Assembly: GCF_041296385.1 (NCBI RefSeq)
Contig: NC_091022.1
Location: forward strand, 18,805,967-18,869,966
Length of the DNA stretch: 64,000 nucleotides
Reading direction: 5' to 3'
DNA from: Aphelocoma coerulescens
Taxonomy: Eukaryota > Chordata > Aves > Passeriformes > Corvidae
The position numbers and the translations under genes were made by a program. Below are positions 48,600 to 61,000 of the stretch, piece by piece. The notes beneath the pieces were generated by a model that had not been told where the DNA came from, did no database searches, and saw only the letters and a list, made by a program, of their open reading frames with translations. Every line of letters starts with the position of its first letter. The stretch's first letter is position 1.

Positions 48600-48616
48600 A
48601 AAAAAAAAAAAAAAAA
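48600..48616 (+). repeat. Poly-A tract
   Basis: Seventeen consecutive A. No retrocopy recognised upstream. Confidence 0.85.
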
Positions 48617-50550
48617 GCAATCAAGGACAGACTACGAAGGATGTGAGCAGATCGCAGTATCCCAGAAAAACCCCAAAGAAGCTGTGCTTTGAATTTGCTA
48701 ACTGACCACTGGATGCCACTATTGTTCCACTGAAATAAAGTGTAGTGTTGTCATCTTCTGTCTGGCTTACTATCCTGAAGAGGGGAGTTCAAATAGCGGT
48801 GGTATGTGCAATTTTTTGTAGAAAATAAGCAATTAGATTTGAAATTATTAATGCCCTTTAATGTGTTTAGAAATTTAATTTTTCTCCCTGCTCAGAACCA
48901 CTTCCCTGCAGGAATCACTGCACCAGTCTCTCCCTTTGAAGGGCCTGGCAGGCTACCTCCATGTTTTGACTAAAGAGAAGCAATTCCAAATCCACACACT
49001 CATCATTCAGGATACTTAGGCATTATTCAGGAAAAGAGGAAGACATGAATCACCTAACATTAGCCTCCAAAAATTCAGAGAACTGAACTGGGGAGATGGT
49101 CATGGTACCATGGTCCCCAGCTGGCAGAGGCTACAGGGATGCTCAGAGCCTCTGACAGTAATAAGCTCAGTTTTGGATGTCAGAGAGACATTAACATTAG
49201 AAGACAACAATGTTAAAAAATTGCGAAATTTTCTGTACATGAGTGGGTCTGGGTTATCTTGCTTTTAAAATCTTTTTACTGTTTTTTACATTATAAACTG
49301 TATATATGTATATATGAAGTCAGACCAGTTCTGCCTCTGTCTGCAGAATCACAGGACATGGATTACTGTATTTCTCACCATCCTCAGGTTTGTGTGTGCA
49401 ACTCCTTAAGATCTCTGGAAGCCCACAGGGAAACCCTGCAGCTCTCAGGACATGCAGCAGTGCTGAGGCATTCCCCTGAATGCTCTGCAGCCTTCCCTCC
49501 TGAAAGGGCTTTTCTTTTACCCGAGAGAAACACAGGGTGTAGCACTGCCCCAAAGCCTCCACACACTTGCATCCCATGACACGGGATCTGTGTACTATCT
49601 CATGCTGCTGTTTTCCATTATAAATTCCCACTTGGAGCTGGCACTGAGCCCTGCTCTATTAATAAAAAGTGTGAGCAACGATGCCACTTGTGAGCCCCTC
49701 TGCTCCCAGCATTTCCTCAGCTGTTTTCCCATGCAAGTTCTCCACACATCAACACCATTCATCCCTCACTGTCTGTGCCATGCAGCCATATTGTGAATTT
49801 TTCTCATTTCCAGGAGACAACTCTGTCAGGAAGGAATAGACATTCTCCTCTTAACTGCTCTACTTGATATTCCAGAGGCAGTCACCTCCAGCAAGAGGTG
49901 AAGACAACAACCGCAGGTAGTAATGTCTTAAATCCTCTGCTCTAAAACTTTGCACTAAATCAGGGAATTATGTTACATGTTGGCACCTCACTGTACCACT
50001 TAAAAGAAGTTTTTCCCTTTCCTACAGATAGTGTAAGAGGGAAATATAGTTGGTTTTTTTCCTTATGAAACACATTCCTTCTATTGGCAATTTCACACAC
50101 ACACACAAAAAATACTGGACGTTTGAAATTAAAATCAAGATTGTTTTATTCTAGCTGAGGAATCCCTAACCTCATTTTTCAACTGCCTTTCAAAATCCAG
50201 CAAGTGTACTTTAGTCACCAGGGAAAGGTAACTGTCAGCTATGTGGGTATGGAGCCAGAAATAACAAGATAATTTATGACTGAACCTAAAACAAATCATC
50301 ATGATTTTTTCTTTTGCAGTTTTCAGCAGTTCAAGTGATTTTAATATGACAACAAACATTTCCCACCATGCTTTGTGATAATTTTTATTTGAAAAAATGC
50401 CCTTTTTATTTGTTGTGGTTTCCTTTTATGCTCCAATGTAGATGTTTAAAAAGATTTCTTTGGCTTCATTTCAAAAGGACACTATTTAACTTTTTGTAAA
50501 TCCAATTGAACAGTGCAGAATACCAGTTTTCATTCAAAAGAAATCTGATA

Positions 50551-50581
50551 TAATAATAATCATCATCATCATCATCATCAA
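50551..50581 (+). repeat. Trinucleotide microsatellite (TAA)n(TCA)n
   Basis: Three TAA units run into seven TCA units, a compound microsatellite. Confidence 0.9.
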
Positions 50582-53500
50582 AGTGTTCCAGAGCACATCA
50601 CAGCCTGGACAATGACTGCAGAGGTGCATAAGGGAGTTGTTACCATGCCCACAGCATACAAGATTAGATATTGTTTCTGCAGAAATAACCTAAGCTTATG
50701 GAGTGGAATGTTCAGGTATTTCCTGGAATGCAATTTCTGATAACAATTTTACAAAAAAATACTTCACTTAAGGACATTTTTAAACATGAATTTGTTGGCC
50801 TCAATCTGTTTTTTTAAGCAGTTCATTTCTTCAAATAACAGAAAACCTTTCTTAAAATATTACCCTAGAGACCAGTAAGAACAAGTTACTCATCGTTGTC
50901 TTTCCAGTTCTGGACAGAGAGTTATTGTACCAGTGTATTTGTTGTGTTTAAACTGTGTGTGCTGGTGAATGAGAATTTTCTTTGTGCAGGTTTAGATTAA
51001 GAACTAAGGAGAAAACAACTCACATTACCAAGACTTCCTTATTATTTTTAAACACTGAGATTTAAAAATATTTTCTTTGGTTTTGGTTTGGCCTTTGCAT
51101 TTCTGTTGCAGGCACAGTGTGCAGGAGGCAGGGCACCTCTCTGCAGAGACAGCATGTCTGGGTAGAGACATCTGAGAGATACTGCTCCCTTCCATACTAT
51201 TGTCCTTCGAATTTATTTTAAACCATAAGTATTTGATTATATTTTTAAGATATTAACTTGAACATTGCATTTTTGCTAAATAGTTAAAGAGTTTCCTTTC
51301 AGCTGGTAATCTGTCTTGAAATTTCCTTTTCTTTCCAAGTGCAGGTGATGGCACTTGTGCACGTGAAGTTGTACATAGGTACTTGAGCATCAGCACTCGC
51401 CAGACTGAAGAGTGATAGACAATCACATACGTAATTTTCTCCTAATTCTTTTGCTGAGCTCATCCTAAAGGAAAAAAGAAAGGATTTTGATTTAAGTATC
51501 TTTAACTCAACCTAGCTCAGATTATACTCCAGAGGCGTGACATGAAGCACCTCTCTTGGGAGAGGCATTGTTCAACACTAGCTGCAGCTGAGAATGCTTA
51601 AAAACCAGAGTATCAGCTGTGTTCTGTGTGGACAACTGCAGTTTAATGGTTCTGCAAGCTAATCAGAGATCAGCTTAAGAGAGACAGGATTGAAATGATT
51701 ACATTATGTTGCTTTTCTAACAGTGTTGCTTTGTGGGCATCAGAATGAAAGGACTGTGCTGTGGTAAAATACGATTCTAGAAATTTTATTTTCCTAAATA
51801 TTGCACTGTATGGTTGATAGCAGGACTGGGCGAAAGCTTTTAATTCTTCTTCTTTTTACAGTCAGTAAATTATGCTACAGTATATTTTCTCATGGAAGGA
51901 GAAGATTTGTATTTGCATACAGTGTCTTGGTAGCTCTAAGGCCTGTGCTGCTTCATAGGACTGAAGAATGAATGGTAAACTCAGCTGAGAGTGTCAGGGG
52001 CATATTTCTATTGAAATGTAATGTTCTAATAATCTGAAATTTGAGCTAAGCAAATAAATTACAGCCCTTGTTATGGAATGGATTTCCCTAAAGATACACT
52101 TAATACTTTGGTGCCTCAGTTGCCACATGTTTAAAATTAACACCACTCCTGCTCCCTTTTCTCTGATAACCCTTCAGAGTCTGGAGTTCAGTGTTTATTT
52201 TGGGGTGCTGAACAACAACACAGCTTTGTTTATTTGCTGACAGTAAAAAAGTCTTGTATTCATGACTGGTGAGAGATCAGATAAACCACACACTGTTTCT
52301 GCAGGCACCAAACTAACATATTTCATTCATTACTTTCCCCTGAAATGCTATTTTGCTGCTTTTCAGAAGCTGTGGGAGCTTCTCTTCATTTGCCTGGTGC
52401 TACCTTTGGCTCGTCCTCATTTACAAACACACTACAACAATTTCAAACACTTTTGAATACCTTAGTGTTTGGTAATGGCATTTGTACAACTATTTCAGCA
52501 GCTGCTCTAATGAAGGAGAGCAGTTAGATGCACAAGATTCAGTGACATTTAGCCCTGCCTATAGTGATATTTCACAAGTGTGAGATGCTGAATAAATTTT
52601 TGTGAAGCTTCTTCAGATGGGGATTGAAGCAAACATGCAAAATGTTGCACATATTCTCCAAAGATGATGTATGTGTAGTACAGGACAGGGTGGGAAGGAG
52701 AACAGCATGAGTTGCTATAGCTACTAACATCAAAATTTGTCATGAAGTATCTACATCACTGAAACTCTTCAACACAGTTGAACTAAATGGCATTGTCTGT
52801 GCTGCTCCTTACCTCATGGAAGAGGTCCCTTGGACTACTAATAGTCTGAATGATTTCAGAAGAGAACCTGAGTTTCTGCAGGCATTGTAGCCATTTGATA
52901 TTTTATGTTCCTCCAAAGCTCTTTGGGGTAAATCCAGTGAAAGCTTACCTGGTGCTTGCCTCCCAGAATGGAAGGAAAGATTGAGTGCCTATGGTACCCA
53001 TTTCATGTGTGTGGATAGTTAAATGAGGTAAATATCTGCTCCCATCTTTAATCAGAAATAAGGCTGCAGAGAGAGAAACATGTGGTTGTAGCTCCCTGAA
53101 AGGGATTAGTATCTAATGTCTCACTGACACTAAAATTGGGGAGTCTCATTCTTCTCTCTGTTCTTTCTTTCCCCCCTCTTCTATCCTAGATTGTTTTGTA
53201 CTTGCTCTAGCATATTTGGAACACCCTGTGAGCAAATTCACTTGCTAAGCTGCTGGAACTCTATCCCAACCAAAAAACTAAAATAAATAGAATTAATGAG
53301 CTGAACGGACTCAGACAAGAGTGCAATAAAAACCAGGGCCTGTGCAAAAGCATAACTTTGTAGACAATTTTGGGGAGGAGCAGTGAAATAGAGGCAGTCC
53401 ATGTGTTAGTTGGCATCTTGTCACTCACCCTGAGGCAATCTTGTTCAAAAGTTTTGGCTGTGCTTTTTTTTCTGTGGAGTCAGCATCCTTTTTGTGTTGC

Positions 53501-56500
53501 ACCAGCTTGGATCCCTGAAGCTTAGTTTGCTTTCCGTGGCTTTGGCTCGGCACAAAGACTTGTTACTCTGACAGGTAAGAACACCATCTCATCTGTGGAT
53601 ATTTTTGTGATCCTTGGTGTCCTTGGTCAAACCCCTAGGGAAAGATAGACATCTTTTTCTCTGCTTTTTTAAACCTAACAGGTATTACCCTGAAATCTCA
53701 CTGTCCAAGTGCAAGAGCAGAGGAAACTTTCAGCCAGAAGTTGAATGTCTTTTAAATAAGTGACTCTCATGTAGTGGGACACTAGGGGAGAGGAGGGACT
53801 GGATCACACAGGCGGGCTTAAGAATGTAAAGTCCTGTAACCTGCCGTAGGTCTCTGCATCTTTAGAGCCTCCAATGGACTCCAGAGACATCTATTAAGAT
53901 CACTGCATGATTGGAGCTTCTAATGTGTGAGCTGGAACTGAGAGCAGACCTTAAAGCGCTTACTAGTGCAGAGCACAACCCACAGACTGGCTTATGAGGT
54001 TATTTTTATGCATCTCCACAAAGGGACATGAAAGCCCTATGAGCTGGGCTTTGTCGAGATGCAGTTCTTACACCAAGAGACAATAAAGGAGTCACAGGCT
54101 GCCACTGGCCTATTGCATAACAGGATCAGACATTTTAATGAGCTTCTGCTAGTCCACGGTTCGTCAGCCCTGCTGGTTTGTAATGAAGCAGGACACTGCT
54201 ATAGAAACCACTCCAGCAAACAGTGGTTTTGAATGTACTTAAGAAGATGAGTCTGAATTGAAATGCAAACAAACTGTAGATCAGTCCATCTCTTTCTGAA
54301 TTGTAGGAGCTTGTTATCCTACAATGTCACAGTTTAATGCAGCTTGGATTTAAGTTTTTAGAGGTATTTTGTATATTTCATTTCATAAAGCAGTTTCTTC
54401 TGGTTCTTTAATATTTTTCCCATTGTAATTCTTAATCCTGATTTTTAGCAAATAATGACAAAAAAGAAATGATAAATACATCTCCAAATTTTTTCTAATA
54501 ATTTATTCTGTAAAGTATGTTTATAAAAGAAATTGAACTAAAATTAATTTTTAGGATAACAGTCCATATGAGAGTGGAACAGCTATGAAATAACACAAGA
54601 TGTTTGGTCATTTTAAAACTGAATTATAAAGCAAAATAAAAGGAGTCTCCAGATAATTCAGTTGATTAGATTCAAGCAAGCCCGAGTAAAGAAGGAAAAA
54701 ACTGTTTAAGGAGTTACTCTTGAAATTTGAGTTACTGTCAAAGACCTGACATCCACAACAGGATATTTATGATATTACTCAAGAGAGTACAAAAAATAGT
54801 TGATGTTATCCTTTACTGTATCCCTGAGGATCCCAAACTTCCAAAGACACCACCTCTTCTCGATATCAAAATCCTCCTTATGCCACCCTGTCATGAATCA
54901 CTTTAGAAAGCTGTGTTTTACTCCTCACTGTAGTTTACAAAGACTATGTTATACCAAACTGGTGCATTATCAGTGAAGGACTGTGTTGGGCTACAGTTTT
55001 TCATATGGTAAAATTTCCTCTGATACTTTTACCTGAATTCATCCCACAAAGACTTTTCCTTTCCTGGCCATCCTTTTAAAAAAACATAAACCAAACCTGA
55101 TCCATGATGCACAGCAGAGTGCTTGGGGAGTTCTCCTTTGAATAGCATCAACTTCAGGAACAGCTGCTAAGATCAAATGGACAAAGGGAATTCGGCACCA
55201 CCCACCCCTGTATTATGTTTTAAAGCTCCAAGAGCTTAATCCTTCCTGTGAACAAGGTCTGTTGTCCCACTTGCTATTACCACTAACATATTCTGTGCAA
55301 GTCTGCTTCCTCCTGGAGTGCACCTGCGGCAAAGCTGCAGTATAAAGGTCCAAAGTCTCTGCATTAACCTGAGTGATAAAATGAATGTTTTCTTCTGTAC
55401 TGAGAGTAATTATTTCCTATGACTTAAATAACACTAAAAAGATTTAGTTATTAAAAATGTTTATTAGTGCTTTTGCAAAGGTACTAAAAGCCAAAACAAT
55501 AAGCAGTATTTCTGGAAGCTGACAGAATGTCCTTCTGACACAGCAAGAAATAGTCAGTTTAATTGCCCCATATTCTTTTTCAGCTGCCTGGAGAGGTAGT
55601 TATGGTCTGCTCATAAATGAGATAAATAGCTTTATTTCCAATATGTATGACAGGAGTGTATTTTGCCCCGGAAATCAAATTTTGTTGACTTTTGAAAAGC
55701 TGATTTTGACCTTACTCAGCATTTTTCCATTCTTGAGTCGACCTTTGAAAACCAGAAATGCTGAATGAAAGAGAATCTGGAAGCAGGGCAAGCAGTGTGT
55801 GAGAAACATAGGGAGGTTTATCACAGCTGTGTTTGCAGCAGGACAACCTACCAGGCTAATTTTCTTCCGCAGTTCCCTCCCTTGTTGCACACAGGGCGTT
55901 GCTCTGTCTACTTGGTGACCCTAACAGTGAAAATGCTAATGTACTTCTTGTGTCCTATGTTACCACTTTCTTATACTGAAAGTAGTCAGAAAATAAGCAA
56001 AATTTGCCAACTTGGATGGAAAACTGAATTTAAGAAAGAGTATATAACTATAATATATTAAAACCAAATATTTTATAACCTAGTTGCTGCTATTTCTCTG
56101 TGGTGGTGTCTTTCCAGTCATAATAGTCATTCTGTCTATTGCATTCTAAGCCTCTTTTCTATCAGTAATTTTTCTTGTTTTAAAATTCTTGATCTGGACT
56201 ATAACACCGCAGCTTTTGAAGAAAAAATGGCAAGAATAATCATCAATCTCTTCCTGTCACCGAAAGCCAGGAAATAAAGTCTCCTAATAAATTTACCAGG
56301 TTAGAAAGCTGACATTGGTTTATTAGCAGTGCTGGATGCATGTGGATTTCTCCTCAAAGCATTCATGAAGAACAACCTAACAGGCCAGGTTATATCCGTG
56401 GAACTAATGCATATTCATAACACGTCCTGAATACATATGTATATGCTAATTATTTCCATGAACTTATTTGAATATGAGGTCTTTCGAGGGTCTTTGGTGG

Positions 56501-56894
56501 TTGTTTGTGTACATCCCACGCCTCAAAATTTCCCTTTTATGGTCCCAGATTTTCTGATGAATGTCCTTTCCTTGAGATCACTTTGTTTAATGCTTGTGAT
56601 TACTTGCACTGAATCCTCCAACAAAGTAGTCTCCTCAAAGCTAAATGTAAAGAGAATATCGGACCTGTTCTGGTGACCTCATCTTAATTTTAAAAATGCC
56701 ACAACAGGTTACAGTTGATAATATCGAAAATTATTGTTTATTATCCTGGAAATACATTAGGATGAAAATTTCAAATTTTTAAAGGCAACACATCACATAT
56801 TTAGTGGTGTGACATTGGAACACTTAATTGGTGTTCTCTGGGCCAGACTGGGTATCTTGGTGCTCCTCCACCATCACTCCCAGCCACAGTGAAG

Positions 56895-57335
56895 ACTGTC
56901 AGGTCTTGCACAGGGAGGCACTTTTGTGGCATGGGACTGGGAGAAGAACCCATTGAGAGGAGCTGTGGAGAAGAACTTGAGGGCTCTCGTGGATAAAAAG
57001 CTGGACATGAGCCAACTCAGAAAGCCAACTCTGTCCCGGGGCTGACTGGAGGAAAACCTCAGAAACTGCCTCCCAAGGAACCATGGCCAACAGGCCCAGA
57101 GAGGGGATTCTCCCTCTCTGCTCCCTTAAGAGCCCACCCGGAGCACTGCACCCAGCTCTGGGGTCCTCAGCTCAAGAACCGTGTTGTCCTGTGAGAGCGA
57201 GTCCAGAGGAGACCACAAAGACGCTCAGCGAGCTGGAGCACCTCCGCACCTCAGGCTGAGAGTTGGGGTTGTTGAGCCTGGAGATGGCTCGGGGCAGACC
57301 TCATCACACCTTCCCTTACTGAAGGGAGCTTGTTA
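56895..57335 (+). mobile_element. CR1 LINE fragment (3' region)
   Basis: Phrases in CR1 order: GCATGGGACTGGGAGA, GCTGTGGAGAAGAACTTGAG, AAAGCTGGACATGAGCC, AACTCTGTCCCGGGCTG-like, GATTCTCCCTCTCTGCTC, CAGCTCTGGGGTCCTCAGC, GCGAGTCCAGAGGAG, GGCTGAGAGTTGGGG, TTGTTGAGCCTGGAGA, GCAGACCTCATCAC. These are the hallmark words of the avian CR1 3' end. The terminal 8-bp repeats are absent, so the copy is truncated at its 3' side, where it runs almost into the CpG island at 57380. Confidence 0.85.
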
Positions 57336-57379
57336 AAGAGAGTGACTTTTACACAGGCAGAGAGTGACGGCACAAGGGG

Positions 57380-58000
57380 CCCAGGTTTGAACTGACACAG
57401 GAGCCGGGCCTGCGCCGCCCTGGGGCCGCGGGCAGGCGGCGGAGGGGCGGCCGGGCCGCGCTGGGCCGCCCGCGGGCGCGGCAGGTGCCGTTAAAGGTCT
57501 CCCGGCAACCGCCCGGCCAATGGCGGCGGGGCGGGGCGGGGCGCGGCGCGGGTTTAACCCCGCGGGGCCCGGCCAGGGCCGCACCGGCCGCGGGGCTCGC
57601 TGGGGAGCAGCTTCCCTCCTCCTCCTCCCTACGGCGGCAGCAGGTGGGGGGGTGTGCGGGCTCCTCCGCCCCGTCACGGGCGGGGCGTTGGGTGCGGCGG
57701 GTAACGGCGGGGCGCGGTGGCGGCCGGGGGCGGAGGTACCGGCGCTGCTGTGCTGGGCTCCTCTGGCGAGCCCGGGAGTTGCGGGGCTCCCGTGGTCTGG
57801 GCTTGCCCCGGGCCGGGGGAGGGCCCCGTGCGGGGGCGCAGGAGTCTCTGGCCCGGGCGGGGTTGCGGGTGCTGACATGTGCTCCCTTCTCTCAGGCTCC
57901 GGCTGATCCGCGGGGCGAGGGAGAGCCGCGGCTGGGCTGGGCTTTGCCGGCTGTCCCCCCGGCGCTGTAAGGCCCAGCGTTTGCTGTCTCTGTGAAGCTA
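57380..58000 (+). promoter_or_regulatory. SSX2IP: CpG-island promoter, probably SSX2IP
   Basis: Strongly GC- and CpG-rich block with GGGGCGGGGCGGGG Sp1/KLF boxes (57527-57541). A CCAAT box within GGCCAATGGCGG (CCAAT at 57517-57521) and a GGCAAC half-site resembling an RFX/X-box arm (CCGGCAACCGCC near 57502) lie just before a likely start region. Two splice-bounded segments follow on the + strand. The gene name rests on conserved gene order (LPAR3 then SSX2IP, same strand, in human), not on protein similarity. Open frames of 128-251 codons here follow from base composition. Confidence 0.6.
57545..57643 (+). other. SSX2IP: Untranslated exon 1 candidate of the CpG-island gene (start approximate)
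   Basis: Sequence downstream of the CCAAT and Sp1 boxes ending at donor gcagcag|gtgggg after 57643. The transcription start is not visible; the left border is a guess. Confidence 0.35.
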
Positions 58001-58020
58001 CAAGCGGCAGATGCTCAGAG
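57896..58020 (+). other. SSX2IP: Untranslated exon candidate, alternative or second
   Basis: 125 nt between a good acceptor (gctcccttctctcag) and a good donor (gctcagag|gtgagagcc). The two sites fit U2 consensus well. No conserved coding sequence was seen in it, so it is taken as 5'UTR. Confidence 0.45.
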
Positions 58021-61000
58021 GTGAGAGCCGTAAAGCTTTCTACTGAGTCAGGGAATTTGTGACTGCTGGGGTTGAGCTGGCGGCTCACGTGTTGTTAAAA
58101 GAGTACAGGTTCCGTAAGTGACTGGGGCGTTTTGAAAATACGTTGTTTAGAATTCTATTTCTTTGCAGCAAAGCTACTTTTAGTTTGAAGATCAAATCGT
58201 AATGCGAGACCAGTTTGTAGTGTTACTGCATCCCCAGTTTATGTAGAATGCTCTGCTGCTTGCTATGCTGAGTGAAGTAGTTAAGCAGGACTCCATAGGC
58301 TGCCAAGGTATGATAGGAATTTCAGGGCAATGACTTAAAATAAGAGGCATTCGAAGTAAAATCTGAACGTATTAGGTAAATTTTAATAATGAACTTAGAA
58401 AGGAGACCTAGAGAAATGATTTGATGCAATTAATGGAGATTTCAGATTGCAAGTATTTATGGGGGAAGATGATGTTTCTAGGGTTTTTTGCGGGGGGGAA
58501 GGATGGGGTCAGGAAGCTGTGGTACTACCATTAGTTATAATTTGGACCAGAAAGATCACAGGAGAGAGTAACACCGGGCTCATGGGGTTCAATATCATGG
58601 TTCTAAAGCTGGCAACAGATGCTAAGGAAAGGATGTTAAGTATAGTTTGATTGTACAGCAATGCTTTTATCTATGTATCCTCCCAAGATGCTGCAGTCTG
58701 GAGCTGAAGGATTTCTGAGCAGAGGCTGTATCTGTCTTTTAAAATGTAATAGCTGCTGATGGATGTTTTTTGAAAAACTGGAGACAGTTTATATATTTAG
58801 TATTCACAGCACCTCATGGTGATGCAAGTCCACAGATTAATTGTGTTTTATATGGAAAAAATGCCCTCATTTTCCAGCTTTGACACTGAGTGTTTCATTG
58901 CATTCTTTATAACTGTGTTAAGAGAAGCAAAGAATATTTGTTTTCTGTATGTTGGTCCTGTTTCTCCGGCTGTTTCCTCTTCTAGTTGAAAAGCCACAGC
59001 TTATTAGTTTCTTCTATGAAAGCATTGCTTGTCCTTTCTTGCACCATATTTAGGTATATTCTGTCTTTTTTACAGGGAAGGCTGTACCTGTGCGTGATAT
59101 TTAAGGTGGAGAAGCTTGGTGTTCACAGAGAGACATTATGGTGGTCTCTTCTGTCCTCTGCTCCAGCATTCTGTTAACTGCCTGGGAGCTGTTATTTCCA
59201 GGGGACTAATCATAGGGACCTGGGATCTCTTTCTGCATGATAATGCCTAACTAGAGTCTGTTGGTTTAAGTGCATAGTAGAATTGTCTTTTTCATTGCGT
59301 TAGTTTGTGTTTATGAGCAAGGAATTTCAGCTGCTGATTTTTATCATCCATTTGTTCAGCGTGAGGACAACTTTCTGCAGTTCATCATTCAATCTATGTT
59401 TATTTTTGTGAGTAACTCTGTATAGTACCTGAGTATATCACCTGTTTATCACCTTTTTGAGATTTACTGTGCAACAGAGATGCCTGCACAGACCCCTTTG
59501 GGACTCTAGTTTTTGTGTCTTTGGGACTTTCAAAGACTTTCCCCACCCTTCTATCACTTGTTCCTAGTCTTTGCCCTTTCCTGTTTATAATCAGTTGTGA
59601 ATAAATTCCTTAACATCTTAGTTTAAGAGCTTTTTGAGGGAACATTGTGAAAAGCTTTTTGAAAATCCAGTTTTTCTGTCTTGCCCAGGTGTGTTGTATT
59701 ATTCTTTCTTCCAGAACACTGTGGCAGACTTGTTAGTGTTCCTTCCTTCCACAGAAAGTATGCTGACATTTCACCAGTCCTATTTGTTTGCAGTTGCCAA
59801 GTCTGTTCTGTGACATGTTTTGATTAACAGATGCCAGGAATTTACATGAGAATTATTCCTTGAATTCCCTGGTAATCTCTAGAGAAATTATGTAGTTATC
59901 TTTTTGCATTCTGTGCCTGATTTAACTTGCAGGTTATATGCTACTGAAACTTGTAAGTTTCCTTATTTCTGGTATCTGGAATACTATTTCTGGCTCTGCC
60001 CAGTAAATATCTCACCAACTTTAGGAACTAATAAGTTAGTGGTTTGGTTTTCTTTTAAAAAGTTGTCTGCTTGCAGAGACAGACAGGTATAAAGTTTGGC
60101 TAAAGCTGACCTCAGGAAGAAGAAGAGGACATGCAGAAGATAGTTTCTGAGGTTTTCCTCTTTGTGACATAGGGAGATTTGGTAACAGAATGTTCTGCTC
60201 CAGCTACATATAATAAGTGGTTTGTGAATGCAAAGAGAGAAATGCAGTTTTGAAGATTAACAATAGAGTTATTGTTTAGTGATAAGAAAATACTAATGTG
60301 AAATTCATTGCATTAGTTCAAAATGGGGTAGGAATGTGGGAGACAGATAAAATGTTTCCATGTGTTTCAATTTTTTCAGTGGTTGAATTAACAGAATTTC
60401 AGTCATCTGTGTATATAGCATGTAGAGTTGAATCTTGAGGTAGTGCATCAGATTATGTTCCTTATAACCTGAGTGCTTGAGGCAAAGACCATGACAGGAC
60501 AGTTATTGAACACTGAATTTTATCAGATGTAAGACTATATATTCTTGTGTGATTATATGTGTTGAGAAAATTGAATATTTATTTTCTTAAGACCCTTGGT
60601 AATTTAAATTCGTTTCCCTGATTGTTTTTTAAGTAAAATGGAGGGGAGAAATGTAGTTGGGATTTCTGGGTATGATGCATTCAGAATGAACAGAGGCTTC
60701 ATACCCGTAGGCTGGGTGGTTTGACTTGCTTTTTTGCATCACTTTTAACAGTACTGGGAAATTCAGCTGAAAATCTGATATTACATAAAGTTTCTATGGA
60801 ATGTGGATAAGTTGAGGGATTTCTTCACCTTAATTTTGAAGCTAATAGATTAATGATTAAATTGCCACAATTTTGTAAGCGTGGGAAGAAGAATCTGGGC
60901 TCAGATTTAATTGCAAGAGCTGCCATTAAAATTACAATATTAAATAAAGGTCACTAAAACTGTAATAGATTTTTAGAGGAAGAAATTCTTTTTACTATAC

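Larger units (their letters stand above)
47065..56890. other. LPAR3-SSX2IP intergenic, part 3
   Basis: About 9.8 kb, AT-rich, without a recognised gene. Simple repeats: A17 at 48600-48616 and (TAA)n/(TCA)n at 50551-50581. An isolated good donor, tctgacag|gtaaga, follows 53573 but no matching exon start was identified. The stretch 54020-54240 reads as unique, moderately GC sequence that could be conserved non-coding DNA; only alignment can tell. Confidence 0.5.

Noticed and set aside
57333..58088. Open frames of 128-251 codons on both strands across the second CpG island
   Set aside because: Same composition effect. The sequences differ in every frame and show no recognisable domain.
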